Shown here: piece after piece, positions 49,109-57,227 of the stretch
Layout: the number at the start of each line of letters is the position of its first letter
How positions within the stretch are numbered: the first letter of the stretch is position 1
Assembly: GCF_001428405.1 (NCBI RefSeq)
Contig: NZ_LMSL01000041.1
Coordinates: forward strand, 68,256 to 132,255
DNA length: 64,000 nt
Origin: Frateuria sp. Soil773
Lineage (GTDB): Bacteria; Pseudomonadota; Gammaproteobacteria; Xanthomonadales; Rhodanobacteraceae
Direction: 5' to 3'
The notes under the pieces: model-generated
What the model saw: only the letters and a program-made list of their open reading frames with translations
Told to the model about the DNA's origin: nothing
Database searches by the model: none
Made by a program: the position numbers and the translations under genes

Positions 49109-49852
49109 GGACCGGGCCAGCCGGCGGTAGTGGCGCGGCGTCAGGCCGGTCAACTGGCGAAACTGGCGCGACAGGCTGCTCTGGTCGCAGAAGCCGGCGA
49201 GCTGCGCGACCTGCGCGATCGGCGCGGTGCCGTCGGCGAGCAGCTTGGCGGCCCGGTCGATGCGGATCTTCTGCAGGTACTGCCCGGTGGAAAGCTGGAA
49301 CAGCTTCTTCATGCGCCGGTCGAACTGCGCGCCGGTCAGCCCGGAGCGCCGCGCCAGTTCGTCCACCCGCAGCGGCATCGCCAGGTGGGCGTGCATGTAG
49401 TCGATCGCCTCGGCGAATCCCTCGTCGACCATGCCCGTGCGGCTGGGCTCGACCAGGTCCTTCGAGACGCAGGCCAGGCCGATCACCTGGCCCGCCGCGT
49501 CGCGCAGCGGCTCCTTGGTGGTGAGGCACCAGCCGGTGCTGCGGTCCGGGTACAGGGTGAGGTCGAGGCTGTCGATCAGCGGCTGGCCGGTGCGGAAGAG
49601 CTGGTCGTCCTGGCGCCGGTAGCGCTCGGCCATCGGCTCCGGGAACAGGTCGAAGGCGGTCAGCCCCACCGCGACCTGCCGGCTCGCCAGGCCGCAGCGC
49701 GCCACGCAGGTCTCGCTCATCCACACGTAGCGGCCGTGCCGGTCCTTTACCGAGAAAACGATGTCCGCCAGCCGGTCGAACAGGGCGGTGACGAACAGTC
49801 CCTGGCCGAGCTGGTGCATGAACGACGCCTGCCACTCCCGCTTGTCCGTCAT
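49106..49852 (-). CDS. PAS-AraC transcriptional regulator, copy 2
   Basis: 248 residues. Residues about 20-145 are PAS-like (DIVFSVKDRHGRYVWMSE, STGWCLTTKEPL, ACVSKDL), matching the corresponding segments of copy 1. The C-terminal AraC domain has DELARRSGLTGAQFDRRMKKL and VAQLAGFCDQSSLSRQFRQL. Start ATG 49852. It is transcribed divergently from the collagenase gene and probably controls it. Its stop codon falls in a dispersed repeat. Confidence 0.85.
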   Translation of the reverse strand: MTDKREWQASFMHQLGQGLFVTALFDRLADIVFSVKDRHGRYVWMSETCVARCGLASRQVAVGLTAFDLFPEPMAERYRRQDDQLFRTGQPLIDSLDLTLYPDRSTGWCLTTKEPLRDAAGQVIGLACVSKDLVEPSRTGMVDEGFAEAIDYMHAHLAMPLRVDELARRSGLTGAQFDRRMKKLFQLSTGQYLQKIRIDRAAKLLADGTAPIAQVAQLAGFCDQSSLSRQFRQLTGLTPRHYRRLARS

Positions 49853-49909
49853 CGGCCGATGCCTCGCTCCGGCGGATTTGTCTCCATTCCACGGCCAGGC
49901 GCCGCTTGG

Positions 49910-49924
49910 CGCCAAGACGCCCCC
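49910..49924 (+). promoter_or_regulatory. Candidate operator shared with the hydroxyproline operon
   Basis: CGCCAAGACGCCCCC differs by one base from 38175-38189. A GGCGCC-GCTT-GGCGCC inverted repeat overlaps its left side. It lies between divergent PAS-AraC and collagenase genes, 100 bases before the latter. Confidence 0.5.
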
Positions 49925-50024
49925 CGCCCTCCTTCCTAGGATGCCCCGACCGTGCTGCCGGAGCAGGCCCCAGGGGCCATCCGCTGCGCGGCGGACCACA
50001 GGGGGTCATCACATGGGAGGGATC

Positions 50025-52319
50025 ATGAACAACTGCACGAGAACCATGCCGCTGCGCGGCATGCTGCCCGCCGTCCTGCTGCTTGCCAGCATGGCCGGCC
50101 ATGCCAGCCAAGCGCCGCAGTCCAGTTTGCCACCGCCGCACGCCGAAGCTTTGCGGCTCGCGTCACCTCTTGCAACACCAGTGAAACATCAGCAGAGCCG
50201 CCGCCTGACGCCGGCCGAGCGGCCGCCGCAATCGGCCTCGCGCGAGCACCTGCGCGCCGACTACGACCGGCCCTCCCGCGGCACCGCCCGCGCCAGCCTG
50301 ATGCGGCTGGCGGCGACCGCCTGCACCCCGCAGGCCTTCGCCTCGGCCAGCGGCAGCCAACTGGTCTCGCTGGTGCGCGGCGCCGACGTCGATACCTGCA
50401 TCAACACCCTGTTCGGCGTCACCGGCGCCACCGCGGGGCAGATCTTCGCCGAGAGCAAGATGGCCACCATCGCCGACGCGCTGCGCAACGATGCCGCCAG
50501 CTACGCGGGAAGCAACGCCAACGGCGCCCTGCAGCTGATCCTGTTCCTGCGCGCCGGCTACTACGTGCAGTACTACGACCCGGCCGACGTCGGCAGCTAC
50601 GGCACGTTGCTGCGCAACGCGATCCGTCCGGCGCTCGACGCCTTCGTCGCCAACCCGCACTTCCGCGACGTCAACGACAGCCACGGGGCAGTGCTGGCGG
50701 AGTTCGTCACGCTGATCGACAGCTCGGGCGAGAACGCGCACCAGTTGCCCACGCTGAAGGGGCTGCTCGACCGCTACGGCAGCAGCTACCACGGCTACTG
50801 GTACATGATGGCGGCGGTGAACAACGTGTTCACCGTGCTGTTCCGCGGCCACTACAACGCCGACTTCGTCGCCGCCGTGCAGGCCGACGCCTCCATCACC
50901 ACCTCGCTGTCCGGCTTCGTCGACCGCAACGCCGCCGAGGCCGGCACCGACAACGAATACCTGCTGTCCAACGCGGGGCGCGAACTGGCCCGCTTCCTCC
51001 AGTACGCATCGCTGCAGTCCACGGTGCGGCCGAAGGTCAAGAGCATCCTGGACCGCTACGCGATGACCGGGGCCGGCGCCTCGATCTGGGTGGGCACCGC
51101 GGACACCGCGGACTACTACGACCACGCCAGTTGCGGCTACTACGGCATCTGCGACTTCCGCACCCAGCTTGCGCAGGCGGTGCTGCCGGTCGACTACCAG
51201 TGCAGCGCCGACCTGCACCTGCGCGCGCAGGCGCTGACCCCGGCGCAGGTCAGCGAGACCTGCAGCAAGGTGATCAACGAGGAGGGCTTCTTCCACCAGA
51301 AGCTGCAGGACGGCAACACGCCGGTCGCCGACGACGACAACCACTCGCTCGAACTGGTGATCTTCCACAGCAGCAGCGATTACCAGACCTATTCCGGCGT
51401 GCTGTTCGGCAACGACACCAACAACGGCGGCATCTACCTCGAAGGCGACCCGTCGGCCCCCGGCAACCAGGCGCGTTTCCTCGCCTACGAGGCCGAGTGG
51501 CTGCGTCCCAGCTTCGAGATCTGGAACCTCACCCACGAGTACGTGCACTACCTCGACGGCCGCTTCGACATGTACGGCGACTTCAACGCCGCCATGTCCA
51601 CGCCGACCGTGTGGTGGGTGGAGGGCCTGGCCGAGTACATCTCCTACAGCTACCGCGGGCTTGCCTACCCGGAGGCGATCGAGGACGCCGGCACCCAGCA
51701 GTACCCGCTCAGCACCATCCTGGCCAACGACTACAACAGCGGCACGGAACGGGTCTACCGCTGGGGCTACCTCGGCGTGCGCTACATGTTCGAGAACCAT
51801 CCCAGCGAGGTGACCAGCATCCTGGGCTACTTCCGGCCGGGCAACTACAGCGGCTACGCCAGCTACCTCGGCTCCATCGGCACCAGCCACGACAGCGACT
51901 GGAACACCTGGCTAGGCTGCCTCAACGCGCACGACGGCGACACGTCCACCTGCAGTTCCGGCACCGGCAACCCGCCCCTGCCCGGCTGCACCGGCAGCGA
52001 CCCGCGCATGCTCGACAACGGCTGCGAGCGCACCGTGCCGACCACCTCGCGCGCCGGCGACCTGCAGTACTTCTACGTGTACGTGCCCGGCGGCACGCAG
52101 CAGCTCACCGTGCGCACCAGCGGCGGCAGCGGCAACGGCGACCTCTACGTCAGCACGCACGGCTGGCCGTCCACGTCGAGCTACGACGCCAGGTCGGCCA
52201 CCTCGGGCAACACCGAGAGCGTCACCCTCAACCGGCCGCCCGCGGGCTATGCCTACATCGCCGTGTCCGCCACCACGCCGATCAGCGGCATGCGGATCAG
52301 CCTGACGATGACGCCGTAA
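50025..52319 (+). CDS. Secreted microbial collagenase (M9 peptidase-like) with PPC domain
   Basis: 764 residues. Signal peptide about 1-26. A collagenase activator-like helical region (about 85-400) is followed by the gluzincin catalytic domain with HEYVH (His504, Glu505, His508) in NLTHEYVHYLDGRFDMYG and the third ligand Glu533 in VWWVEGLAEYISY. These are the hallmarks of M9 collagenases of Vibrio and Clostridium. A C-terminal pre-peptidase (PPC) domain (about 665-764) follows. The start at 50025 has GGGAGG 5 bases upstream; ATG 50013 would add four residues. It is divergent from PAS-AraC copy 2. Confidence 0.9.
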   Translation: MNNCTRTMPLRGMLPAVLLLASMAGHASQAPQSSLPPPHAEALRLASPLATPVKHQQSRRLTPAERPPQSASREHLRADYDRPSRGTARASLMRLAATACTPQAFASASGSQLVSLVRGADVDTCINTLFGVTGATAGQIFAESKMATIADALRNDAASYAGSNANGALQLILFLRAGYYVQYYDPADVGSYGTLLRNAIRPALDAFVANPHFRDVNDSHGAVLAEFVTLIDSSGENAHQLPTLKGLLDRYGSSYHGYWYMMAAVNNVFTVLFRGHYNADFVAAVQADASITTSLSGFVDRNAAEAGTDNEYLLSNAGRELARFLQYASLQSTVRPKVKSILDRYAMTGAGASIWVGTADTADYYDHASCGYYGICDFRTQLAQAVLPVDYQCSADLHLRAQALTPAQVSETCSKVINEEGFFHQKLQDGNTPVADDDNHSLELVIFHSSSDYQTYSGVLFGNDTNNGGIYLEGDPSAPGNQARFLAYEAEWLRPSFEIWNLTHEYVHYLDGRFDMYGDFNAAMSTPTVWWVEGLAEYISYSYRGLAYPEAIEDAGTQQYPLSTILANDYNSGTERVYRWGYLGVRYMFENHPSEVTSILGYFRPGNYSGYASYLGSIGTSHDSDWNTWLGCLNAHDGDTSTCSSGTGNPPLPGCTGSDPRMLDNGCERTVPTTSRAGDLQYFYVYVPGGTQQLTVRTSGGSGNGDLYVSTHGWPSTSSYDARSATSGNTESVTLNRPPAGYAYIAVSATTPISGMRISLTMTP

Positions 52320-52337
52320 CCGTCAGGGCATGAACGG

Positions 52338-52370
52338 ACCGGCCCGGCCGCTTCGGCCGGGCCGGTTTTT
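52338..52370 (+). terminator. Rho-independent terminator after the collagenase gene
   Basis: A 13-base-pair stem, ACCGGCCCGGCCG / CGGCCGGGCCGGT, with a 3-base loop and five Ts directly after. Confidence 0.9.
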
Positions 52371-52414
52371 CCGCGCGCGGCGACATCCGCCATGCAGGCG
52401 GACGGCCTGCCGGC

Positions 52415-52795
52415 TCAGCCGCCGGACTTCATCGCCCCGCCATCCTTCGGCATCGCGCCGCCGTGCTCCATGCCGTCCTTCTTCATCGCATGCTTCATCG
52501 CCTTGTGCGGCTTGCCCTTGGACATGCCGTCCATCGCGCCGCCCTTGTTCATCGCGGCATCGCCCTGCATGGCGTCGTGCTTCGTCGTGCCTTGTTTCAT
52601 GGCGTCGTTCCGCATGGCGCCATGCCGCATGGCGTCCTGCTTCATCGCATCGTTCTTCATCGCATCGTGCTGCATGGCATCGTGCTGCATGGCATCGCCG
52701 CTGCCGCCGGATCGGGGCATGGCATCCTGCGCCAGCGTGGGCAGGCCGATCACGGCGCCCATGAGGGCGGCGGCGAGTACGAGAGTGCGGTTCAT
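52415..52795 (-). CDS. Pentapeptide MXKDX-repeat protein, exported and Met-rich
   Basis: 126 residues. Signal peptide about 1-22 (MNRTLVLAAALMGAVIGLPT and AQDA). The mature part is built of five-residue repeats: DAMQH, DAMQH, DAMKN, DAMKQ, DAMRH, GAMRN, DAMKQ, later imperfect. This matches the family annotated as pentapeptide MXKDX repeat proteins, whose function is unknown. About 19 of 126 residues are Met. It precedes, on the same strand, nothing close; its neighbours include msrB and a sigma/anti-sigma pair. Confidence 0.85.
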   Translation of the reverse strand: MNRTLVLAAALMGAVIGLPTLAQDAMPRSGGSGDAMQHDAMQHDAMKNDAMKQDAMRHGAMRNDAMKQGTTKHDAMQGDAAMNKGGAMDGMSKGKPHKAMKHAMKKDGMEHGGAMPKDGGAMKSGG

Positions 52796-52871
52796 GCGTA
52801 TCTCCTGGACAAGAAAGGAAGCGGCCATCGCCGCACCTTTTCCTTCGCCGTCCATCGTCGTGCGGTTACCT

Positions 52872-52960
52872 CCTAGAGCCTATCCACGATCTTCAGGCGT
52901 TCCCTCCATGAAACGTCATCCCAGCGGCTCTCAACGGCCGCAGGAATGACGGGGGAGAAG
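52872..52960. repeat. Dispersed intergenic repeat, copy D (partial)
   Basis: Contains CGTCATCCCAGCGGCTCTCA, GGCCGCAGGAATGACGG, related to blocks in copies A and B. Upstream of the Met-rich gene; no gene seen from 52796 to 53118. Confidence 0.65.
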
Positions 52961-53040
52961 GTTGGGCCGACGGATAGATCGTGAACGGCTTCCTGGAGCC
53001 TTGGCCAAAACCCTTGCGCACCCGTTCCATCCGCCATTTC

Positions 53041-53121
53041 CGGGACTTTCAACGGCCGCAGGGTCGATCGGGCAGGAAGCGCCTCAATGAAAGATGCCCG
53101 GGAGCTTCGAGCAAGCTCTCA
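53041..53121. repeat. Dispersed intergenic repeat, copy C
   Basis: Contains CTTTCAACGGCCGCAGGG and CGATCGGGCAGGAAGCGC, close to 17.53 kb, and ends with AGCAAGCTCTCAA, close to copy B. As in copies A and B, the right end holds the stop codon of the minus-strand gene (53119-53121). Confidence 0.75.
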
Positions 53122-53772
53122 ACGCGGCGCGAGCAGCCGGCCGCCCATCGCGGCGTTCGCCGCCACCACCAGGCCCACCGCGACCGCGTGCATCAGCAGG
53201 TCGGTGGCGGCCGCGTCGAACGCGTGGCAGATCTCCAGCAAGGCGGCCGAGGCGCCCGCGCTGGCCAGGCCGATCATTGCCGCGGTGAGCACCGGCCGCA
53301 GCGGGCAGGCGCGCCGCAGCAGCACGATCAGCAGCGCGGACAGCGGCACCGAGAAGCCGACGATGAACAGCAGGCAGTCGCTGGACTCGTGCATGCTGGC
53401 GACGTGGGTCTGCGGCGCGATCCATTCGCGCAGGCAGCCGAGCCCGCTGGCTCCGATCCACAGCAGCGCGCCCGGCAGCGGCAGCCACGCCCACGCGCGG
53501 CGCCGTCCCGGCACGCCCAGCGAGAACGCCGCCCAGGCCGCGCCGACCGCGGTGAGCAGCGCACCGATGCCGGCCCAGGCCAGGTCCGGCGCGCCGCGCC
53601 AGCGGTGCTGCATGTCCGCCACGCCGTAGTGCGCCAGCAGCGCCGCGGCGATCAGCGCCACCGCCAGCAGCCAGCCCGCCGCGCGCCGCCACGGTGGCGG
53701 CAGCCGGCGCACCGGCGCCAGTTCCGTGCTCAGCGCGTCGATCAACGCATCGTGGCGGCGTGGCTCGGACAT
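53119..53772 (-). CDS. NrsF (DUF1109)-type anti-sigma factor
   Basis: 217 residues. A cytosolic N terminus (1-30) is followed by six membrane helices. The sequence resembles DUF1109/NrsF, a membrane anti-sigma factor best known as partner of Caulobacter SigF. Paired Cys in the C-terminal helices region (CLREW, ESSDCLLF, ACPL, EICHAF) could sense thiol-reactive stress. Start ATG 53772, 5 bases after the sigma gene's stop, so the pair is one operon. Confidence 0.85.
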   Translation of the reverse strand: MSEPRRHDALIDALSTELAPVRRLPPPWRRAAGWLLAVALIAAALLAHYGVADMQHRWRGAPDLAWAGIGALLTAVGAAWAAFSLGVPGRRRAWAWLPLPGALLWIGASGLGCLREWIAPQTHVASMHESSDCLLFIVGFSVPLSALLIVLLRRACPLRPVLTAAMIGLASAGASAALLEICHAFDAAATDLLMHAVAVGLVVAANAAMGGRLLAPR

Positions 53773-53777
53773 GGTGC

Positions 53778-54437
53778 TCAATCGTCTCCGTGGAAGCGGC
53801 CGCGCAGGGCCTTCAAGGCGCGATGCAGGTTCACCTTCAGCGCCGTGGTGGAGCGGCCGGTGCGCTCGGCCGCCTCGGCCAGCGAGCGTTCCTTCAGGCC
53901 CAACTGCTCCACCGCCTCGCGCTGGCCCGGCGGCAGGGCGGCGATCGCCGCGCGCAGGCGTTCGGCCTGCTGCGCGCGCTCGGCCTGGCCGGTGGTGTCG
54001 TCGGCGGCGGGATGGCTGGCCATCGCCCGTTCGTCGCTCAGTTCGCGGCGCTCGCGGCGGCCGCCCTTGCGCAGGCCGTCGATGGCGCGCCGGGCGGCGA
54101 TCGCCGCCAGCCAGGCGTCGTAGGAACGCGACGGATCGTAGGTATGGCGTACGCGGTGCACGGTCAGCAAGGTCTCCTGCACCACGTCGTCGAGCTGGTC
54201 GTGCGCGACGCCCTGGCGGTGCGCCACCGCGCGGATCAGCGCCACCGAATCGGCCAGCACGCGCTCGTAGGCGCGCTTGTCGCCGGCCTGCGCCGCCGCC
54301 ATCCAGGCGGCGCGGCGCCGCTCGGTGGCATCGCTGGCATTGGCCGGTTCCACGCTCACGTCGACGTCGCCGCCCGTCCACAGGGAAAGGCCGCTATCTA
54401 GAACCATCGGACCATCGGCGGTCAAGGCAGGCGACAT
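53778..54437 (-). CDS. ECF-type RNA polymerase sigma factor
   Basis: 219 residues from ATG 54437; ATG 54407 is another possible start, and gives a shorter N terminus. Region 2 is seen in DDVVQETLLTVHRVRHTYDP, region 4 in AIAALPPGQREAVEQLGLKERSLAEAA and RTGRSTTALKVNLHRALKALR. The N-terminal 40 residues are an extra, low-complexity extension. Paired with a NrsF-like anti-sigma, it resembles SigF of Caulobacter, a stress sigma factor for metal and oxidative stress. Confidence 0.88.
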   Translation of the reverse strand: MSPALTADGPMVLDSGLSLWTGGDVDVSVEPANASDATERRRAAWMAAAQAGDKRAYERVLADSVALIRAVAHRQGVAHDQLDDVVQETLLTVHRVRHTYDPSRSYDAWLAAIAARRAIDGLRKGGRRERRELSDERAMASHPAADDTTGQAERAQQAERLRAAIAALPPGQREAVEQLGLKERSLAEAAERTGRSTTALKVNLHRALKALRGRFHGDD

Positions 54438-54486
54438 GCTCGCTCCGTGCGGGGGTTGCCCGGGGGTTCGCCGCACCCGCGCGCCG

Positions 54487-54522
54487 GGTTACCTCGTATA
54501 ACCTCGGCGGCGCGAGGTAACC
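54487..54522. promoter_or_regulatory. Palindromic divergent promoter/operator between the sigma and dipZ operons
   Basis: GGTTACCTCG (54487-54496) and its exact complement CGAGGTAACC (54513-54522) surround a 16-base centre. A third ACCTCG sits inside. The centre is almost the same distance from the starts of both divergent operons (about 67 and 71 bases). Each arm could serve as -35 for one direction. Confidence 0.6.
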
Positions 54523-54575
54523 GCCACGCCGCCGCCGGCGAATAGCCCGGCGAACCCACTACGGAACATGCCTCC

Positions 54576-56300
54576 ATGCTCGTGCTGATCCTCGCCTACC
54601 TGGGCGGTGTGCTGACCATCCTCAGCCCCTGCATCCTGCCGGTACTGCCGTTCGTGTTCGCACGCTCGGACCGGCCGTTCCTGCGCAACGGCCTGCCGAT
54701 GCTGCTGGGCATGGCGCTCACCTTCGCCCTGGTCGCCACGCTGGCGGCGGTCGGCGGCGGCTGGGCGGTGCACGCGAACCAGTACGGCCGCATCGCCGCG
54801 CTGGTGGTGCTGGCCTTCCTCGGCCTTACCCTGCTGTCGACCCGCCTGGCCGAGTGGCTGACGCGGCCGTTCGTGGCGCTGGGCAACCGGCTGTCGCAGC
54901 GCCAGGCCGGCGACGAGGGCGGCTCGGTGTGGTCGGCCGTCGGCCTGGGCATCGCCACCGGCCTGCTGTGGGCGCCGTGCGCCGGACCGATCCTCGGCCT
55001 GCTGCTGACCGGCGCCGCGCTCAACGGCGCCAGCGTGCAGACCACCCTGCTGCTGCTCACCTACGCGGCCGGCGCGGCCACCTCGCTGGCGCTGGCCCTG
55101 CTGATCGGCGGCAAGGTGTTCGCCCTGATGAAGCGCTCGCTCGGCGCCGGCGAATGGGTGCGCCGCGCGCTCGGCGTGCTGGTGCTGTGCGGCGTGGCGG
55201 CGATCGCGCTGGGTCTGGATACCGGCCTGCTGACCCGCGTATCGCTGGCCAGCACCGGCGGCATCGAGCAGAAGCTGGTCGATGCGGTGCGCCCGGCGCC
55301 CAGGCCCGAGCCGGCGCGCCCGGCCGGCGCGCCGCTGCCGGTGGAAGGCGAGCTGCCGTCGCTGGCCGGTGCCACGCAATGGCTCAACTCGCCGGCACTG
55401 ACGCCGCAATCGCTGCGCGGCAAGGTCGTGCTGGTCGATTTCTGGACCTACTCCTGCATCAACTGCCTGCGCTCGCTGCCCTACGTCGAAGCCTGGCACG
55501 ACAAGTACAAGGACCACGGCCTGGTGGTGATCGGCGTGCACGCGCCGGAATTCGCCTTCGAGAAGCAACCGGCCAACGTGGCGAAGGCTGTGCGCGAACT
55601 CGGCGTGCGCTATCCGGTCGCGCTCGACAACGACTACGCGATCTGGAAGGGCTTCGACAACGAGTACTGGCCCGCGCACTACTTCGTCGACGCGAAGGGG
55701 AACATCCGCGCCCACCACTTCGGCGAAGGCGAGTACGCGCAGAGCGAGGACACCATCCGCCAGCTGCTGGCCGAGGCGGGCTACAAAGACCTTCCCGGCG
55801 GCTACGTGCAGCCCGGCGCGAAGGGCGCGCAGGCGGCCGGTTCGGGCGACGGCGGCCGCTCGCCGGAAACCTACGTCGGCTACGCGCGCAGCGCGAACTT
55901 CGCCGGCGGGCGGATCGCCCACGACGACAGCTGGGCCTACCGCGCGCCTGCCACGCTGATGGCGAACCAGTGGGCGCTCGACGGCCAGTGGAGCATCCAC
56001 GACGAGAACGCCAGGCTCGATCGTGCCGGCGGCCGCATCGTCTACCGCTTCCGCGGCCGCGACCTGCACCTGGTGCTCGGCCCCGGCAGCGACGGCAAAC
56101 CGGTGCGCTTCCGCGTCGCCATCGACGGCAAGCCGCCGGGCGCCGACCACGGCATGGACACCGATGCCGACGGCAACGGCACGGTGAGCGAGCAGCGCCT
56201 GTACCAGCTGGTGCGCCAGGCCCACGGCAGCGGCGAGCGGCTGTTCGAGATCACCTTCCTCGACCCCGGCGTGCAGGCGTACGCCTTCACCTTCGGCTGA
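54576..56300 (+). CDS. dipZ: DipZ-type cytochrome c biogenesis / thiol-redox transmembrane protein
   Basis: 574 residues. Residues about 1-225 form a CcdA/DsbD-like six- or seven-helix membrane domain with Cys in LSPCILPVLPF and LLWAPCAGPI. A periplasmic redoxin domain (about 270-410) has the active-site FWTYSCINCLRSLP. A C-terminal beta domain (about 430-574) is typical of DipZ. It carries reducing power from cytosolic thioredoxin to periplasmic targets. MsrB, encoded 39 bases downstream, is the likely acceptor. Confidence 0.92.
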   Translation: MLVLILAYLGGVLTILSPCILPVLPFVFARSDRPFLRNGLPMLLGMALTFALVATLAAVGGGWAVHANQYGRIAALVVLAFLGLTLLSTRLAEWLTRPFVALGNRLSQRQAGDEGGSVWSAVGLGIATGLLWAPCAGPILGLLLTGAALNGASVQTTLLLLTYAAGAATSLALALLIGGKVFALMKRSLGAGEWVRRALGVLVLCGVAAIALGLDTGLLTRVSLASTGGIEQKLVDAVRPAPRPEPARPAGAPLPVEGELPSLAGATQWLNSPALTPQSLRGKVVLVDFWTYSCINCLRSLPYVEAWHDKYKDHGLVVIGVHAPEFAFEKQPANVAKAVRELGVRYPVALDNDYAIWKGFDNEYWPAHYFVDAKGNIRAHHFGEGEYAQSEDTIRQLLAEAGYKDLPGGYVQPGAKGAQAAGSGDGGRSPETYVGYARSANFAGGRIAHDDSWAYRAPATLMANQWALDGQWSIHDENARLDRAGGRIVYRFRGRDLHLVLGPGSDGKPVRFRVAIDGKPPGADHGMDTDADGNGTVSEQRLYQLVRQAHGSGERLFEITFLDPGVQAYAFTFG

Positions 56301-56339
56301 GCCGGGGCCGCCCCGTCGTTCTCTCCACGGAGACAAGCC

Positions 56340-56954
56340 ATGTCACGCATCGATGAAACCCTCGCCATGGACCGCCGCCGCTTCCTGCGCGCCGCGCTCG
56401 CCGGCGGCGCGGTCGCGGTGGCCGGCGGCAGCCTGCTGGCGCCGCGCCTGTTCGCGCGCGGCACCGCCGCGGCCATCCCGGCCGGCACCGCCGCGGGCGG
56501 CGACGTCCTGCTCGAATGCTTCGCCGACGACGGCCACCGGCTCGGTCCCTGCCACGTGCGCAAGCTGGTGCTCACCGATGCGCAATGGCACCAGCGTCTG
56601 TCCGACGACGCGTTCTACGTGATGCGCCGCAACGGCACCGAGCGCGCCTTCAGCGGCCCGCACGAACGCCCCGGCCCGGGCCTGTACCGCTGCGCCGGCT
56701 GCGACACCGCGCTGTACGACGCCGCCACCCAGTACGACTCCGGCACCGGCTGGCCCAGCTTCTGGCAGCCGATCGCCAGGGCGAACGTCGTCGAAAGCCG
56801 CGACCGCGCCTTCGGCTGGGAACGCACCGCGATCAGTTGCGCCGGCTGCGACAGCCACCTCGGCCACGTCTTCGACGACGGCCCGCGCCCCACCGGCCTG
56901 CGCTACTGCATGAACTCGGTGGCGCTGCGCTTCGTGGCGGCGACGAGCGGGTAG
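56340..56954 (+). CDS. msrB: Tat-exported peptide-methionine (R)-S-oxide reductase
   Basis: 204 residues. A twin-arginine signal (MDRRRFLRAALAGG, about 10-35) directs export. The MsrB domain has the zinc-binding CAGCD twice (CAGCDTALYDA and CAGCDSHLGHVF), DSGTGWPSFW and the catalytic Cys in RYCMNSVALRF. MsrB repairs oxidised methionine (R-sulfoxide). As the second gene of a DipZ operon, it is probably a periplasmic repair enzyme fed by DipZ. Confidence 0.94.
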   Translation: MSRIDETLAMDRRRFLRAALAGGAVAVAGGSLLAPRLFARGTAAAIPAGTAAGGDVLLECFADDGHRLGPCHVRKLVLTDAQWHQRLSDDAFYVMRRNGTERAFSGPHERPGPGLYRCAGCDTALYDAATQYDSGTGWPSFWQPIARANVVESRDRAFGWERTAISCAGCDSHLGHVFDDGPRPTGLRYCMNSVALRFVAATSG

Positions 56955-57227
56955 GCGCTGCGGACCGACGACTCGACCCGGCACGAAACCGCGGTCGCCG
57001 GCCGACCGTGCCACCCGCCATGCACCGCCCTCCCGCGCGCAGGCGCGGCATTGACGCAGCGCCGCCGGCCCAGTGAGACTAGCCGGGCATCGTCCACCCG
57101 ATGCCCAACCGTTGCGCGTGGGCTGCTGCCGCACGACCGAAGCCGAGGGCGCTTCGACGGACCCGGTCCGTCGCGCCCGGCTCCGGTCCATCGGACAAGG
57201 GCGCCCTCCACTGCCGGAGGACCCGCC

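Noticed and set aside
33736..52319. Treating the hydroxyproline/collagenase region as a recent genomic island
   Set aside because: GC content and codon use match the flanks, and no integrase, tRNA end, direct repeats or IS elements were seen at its borders.
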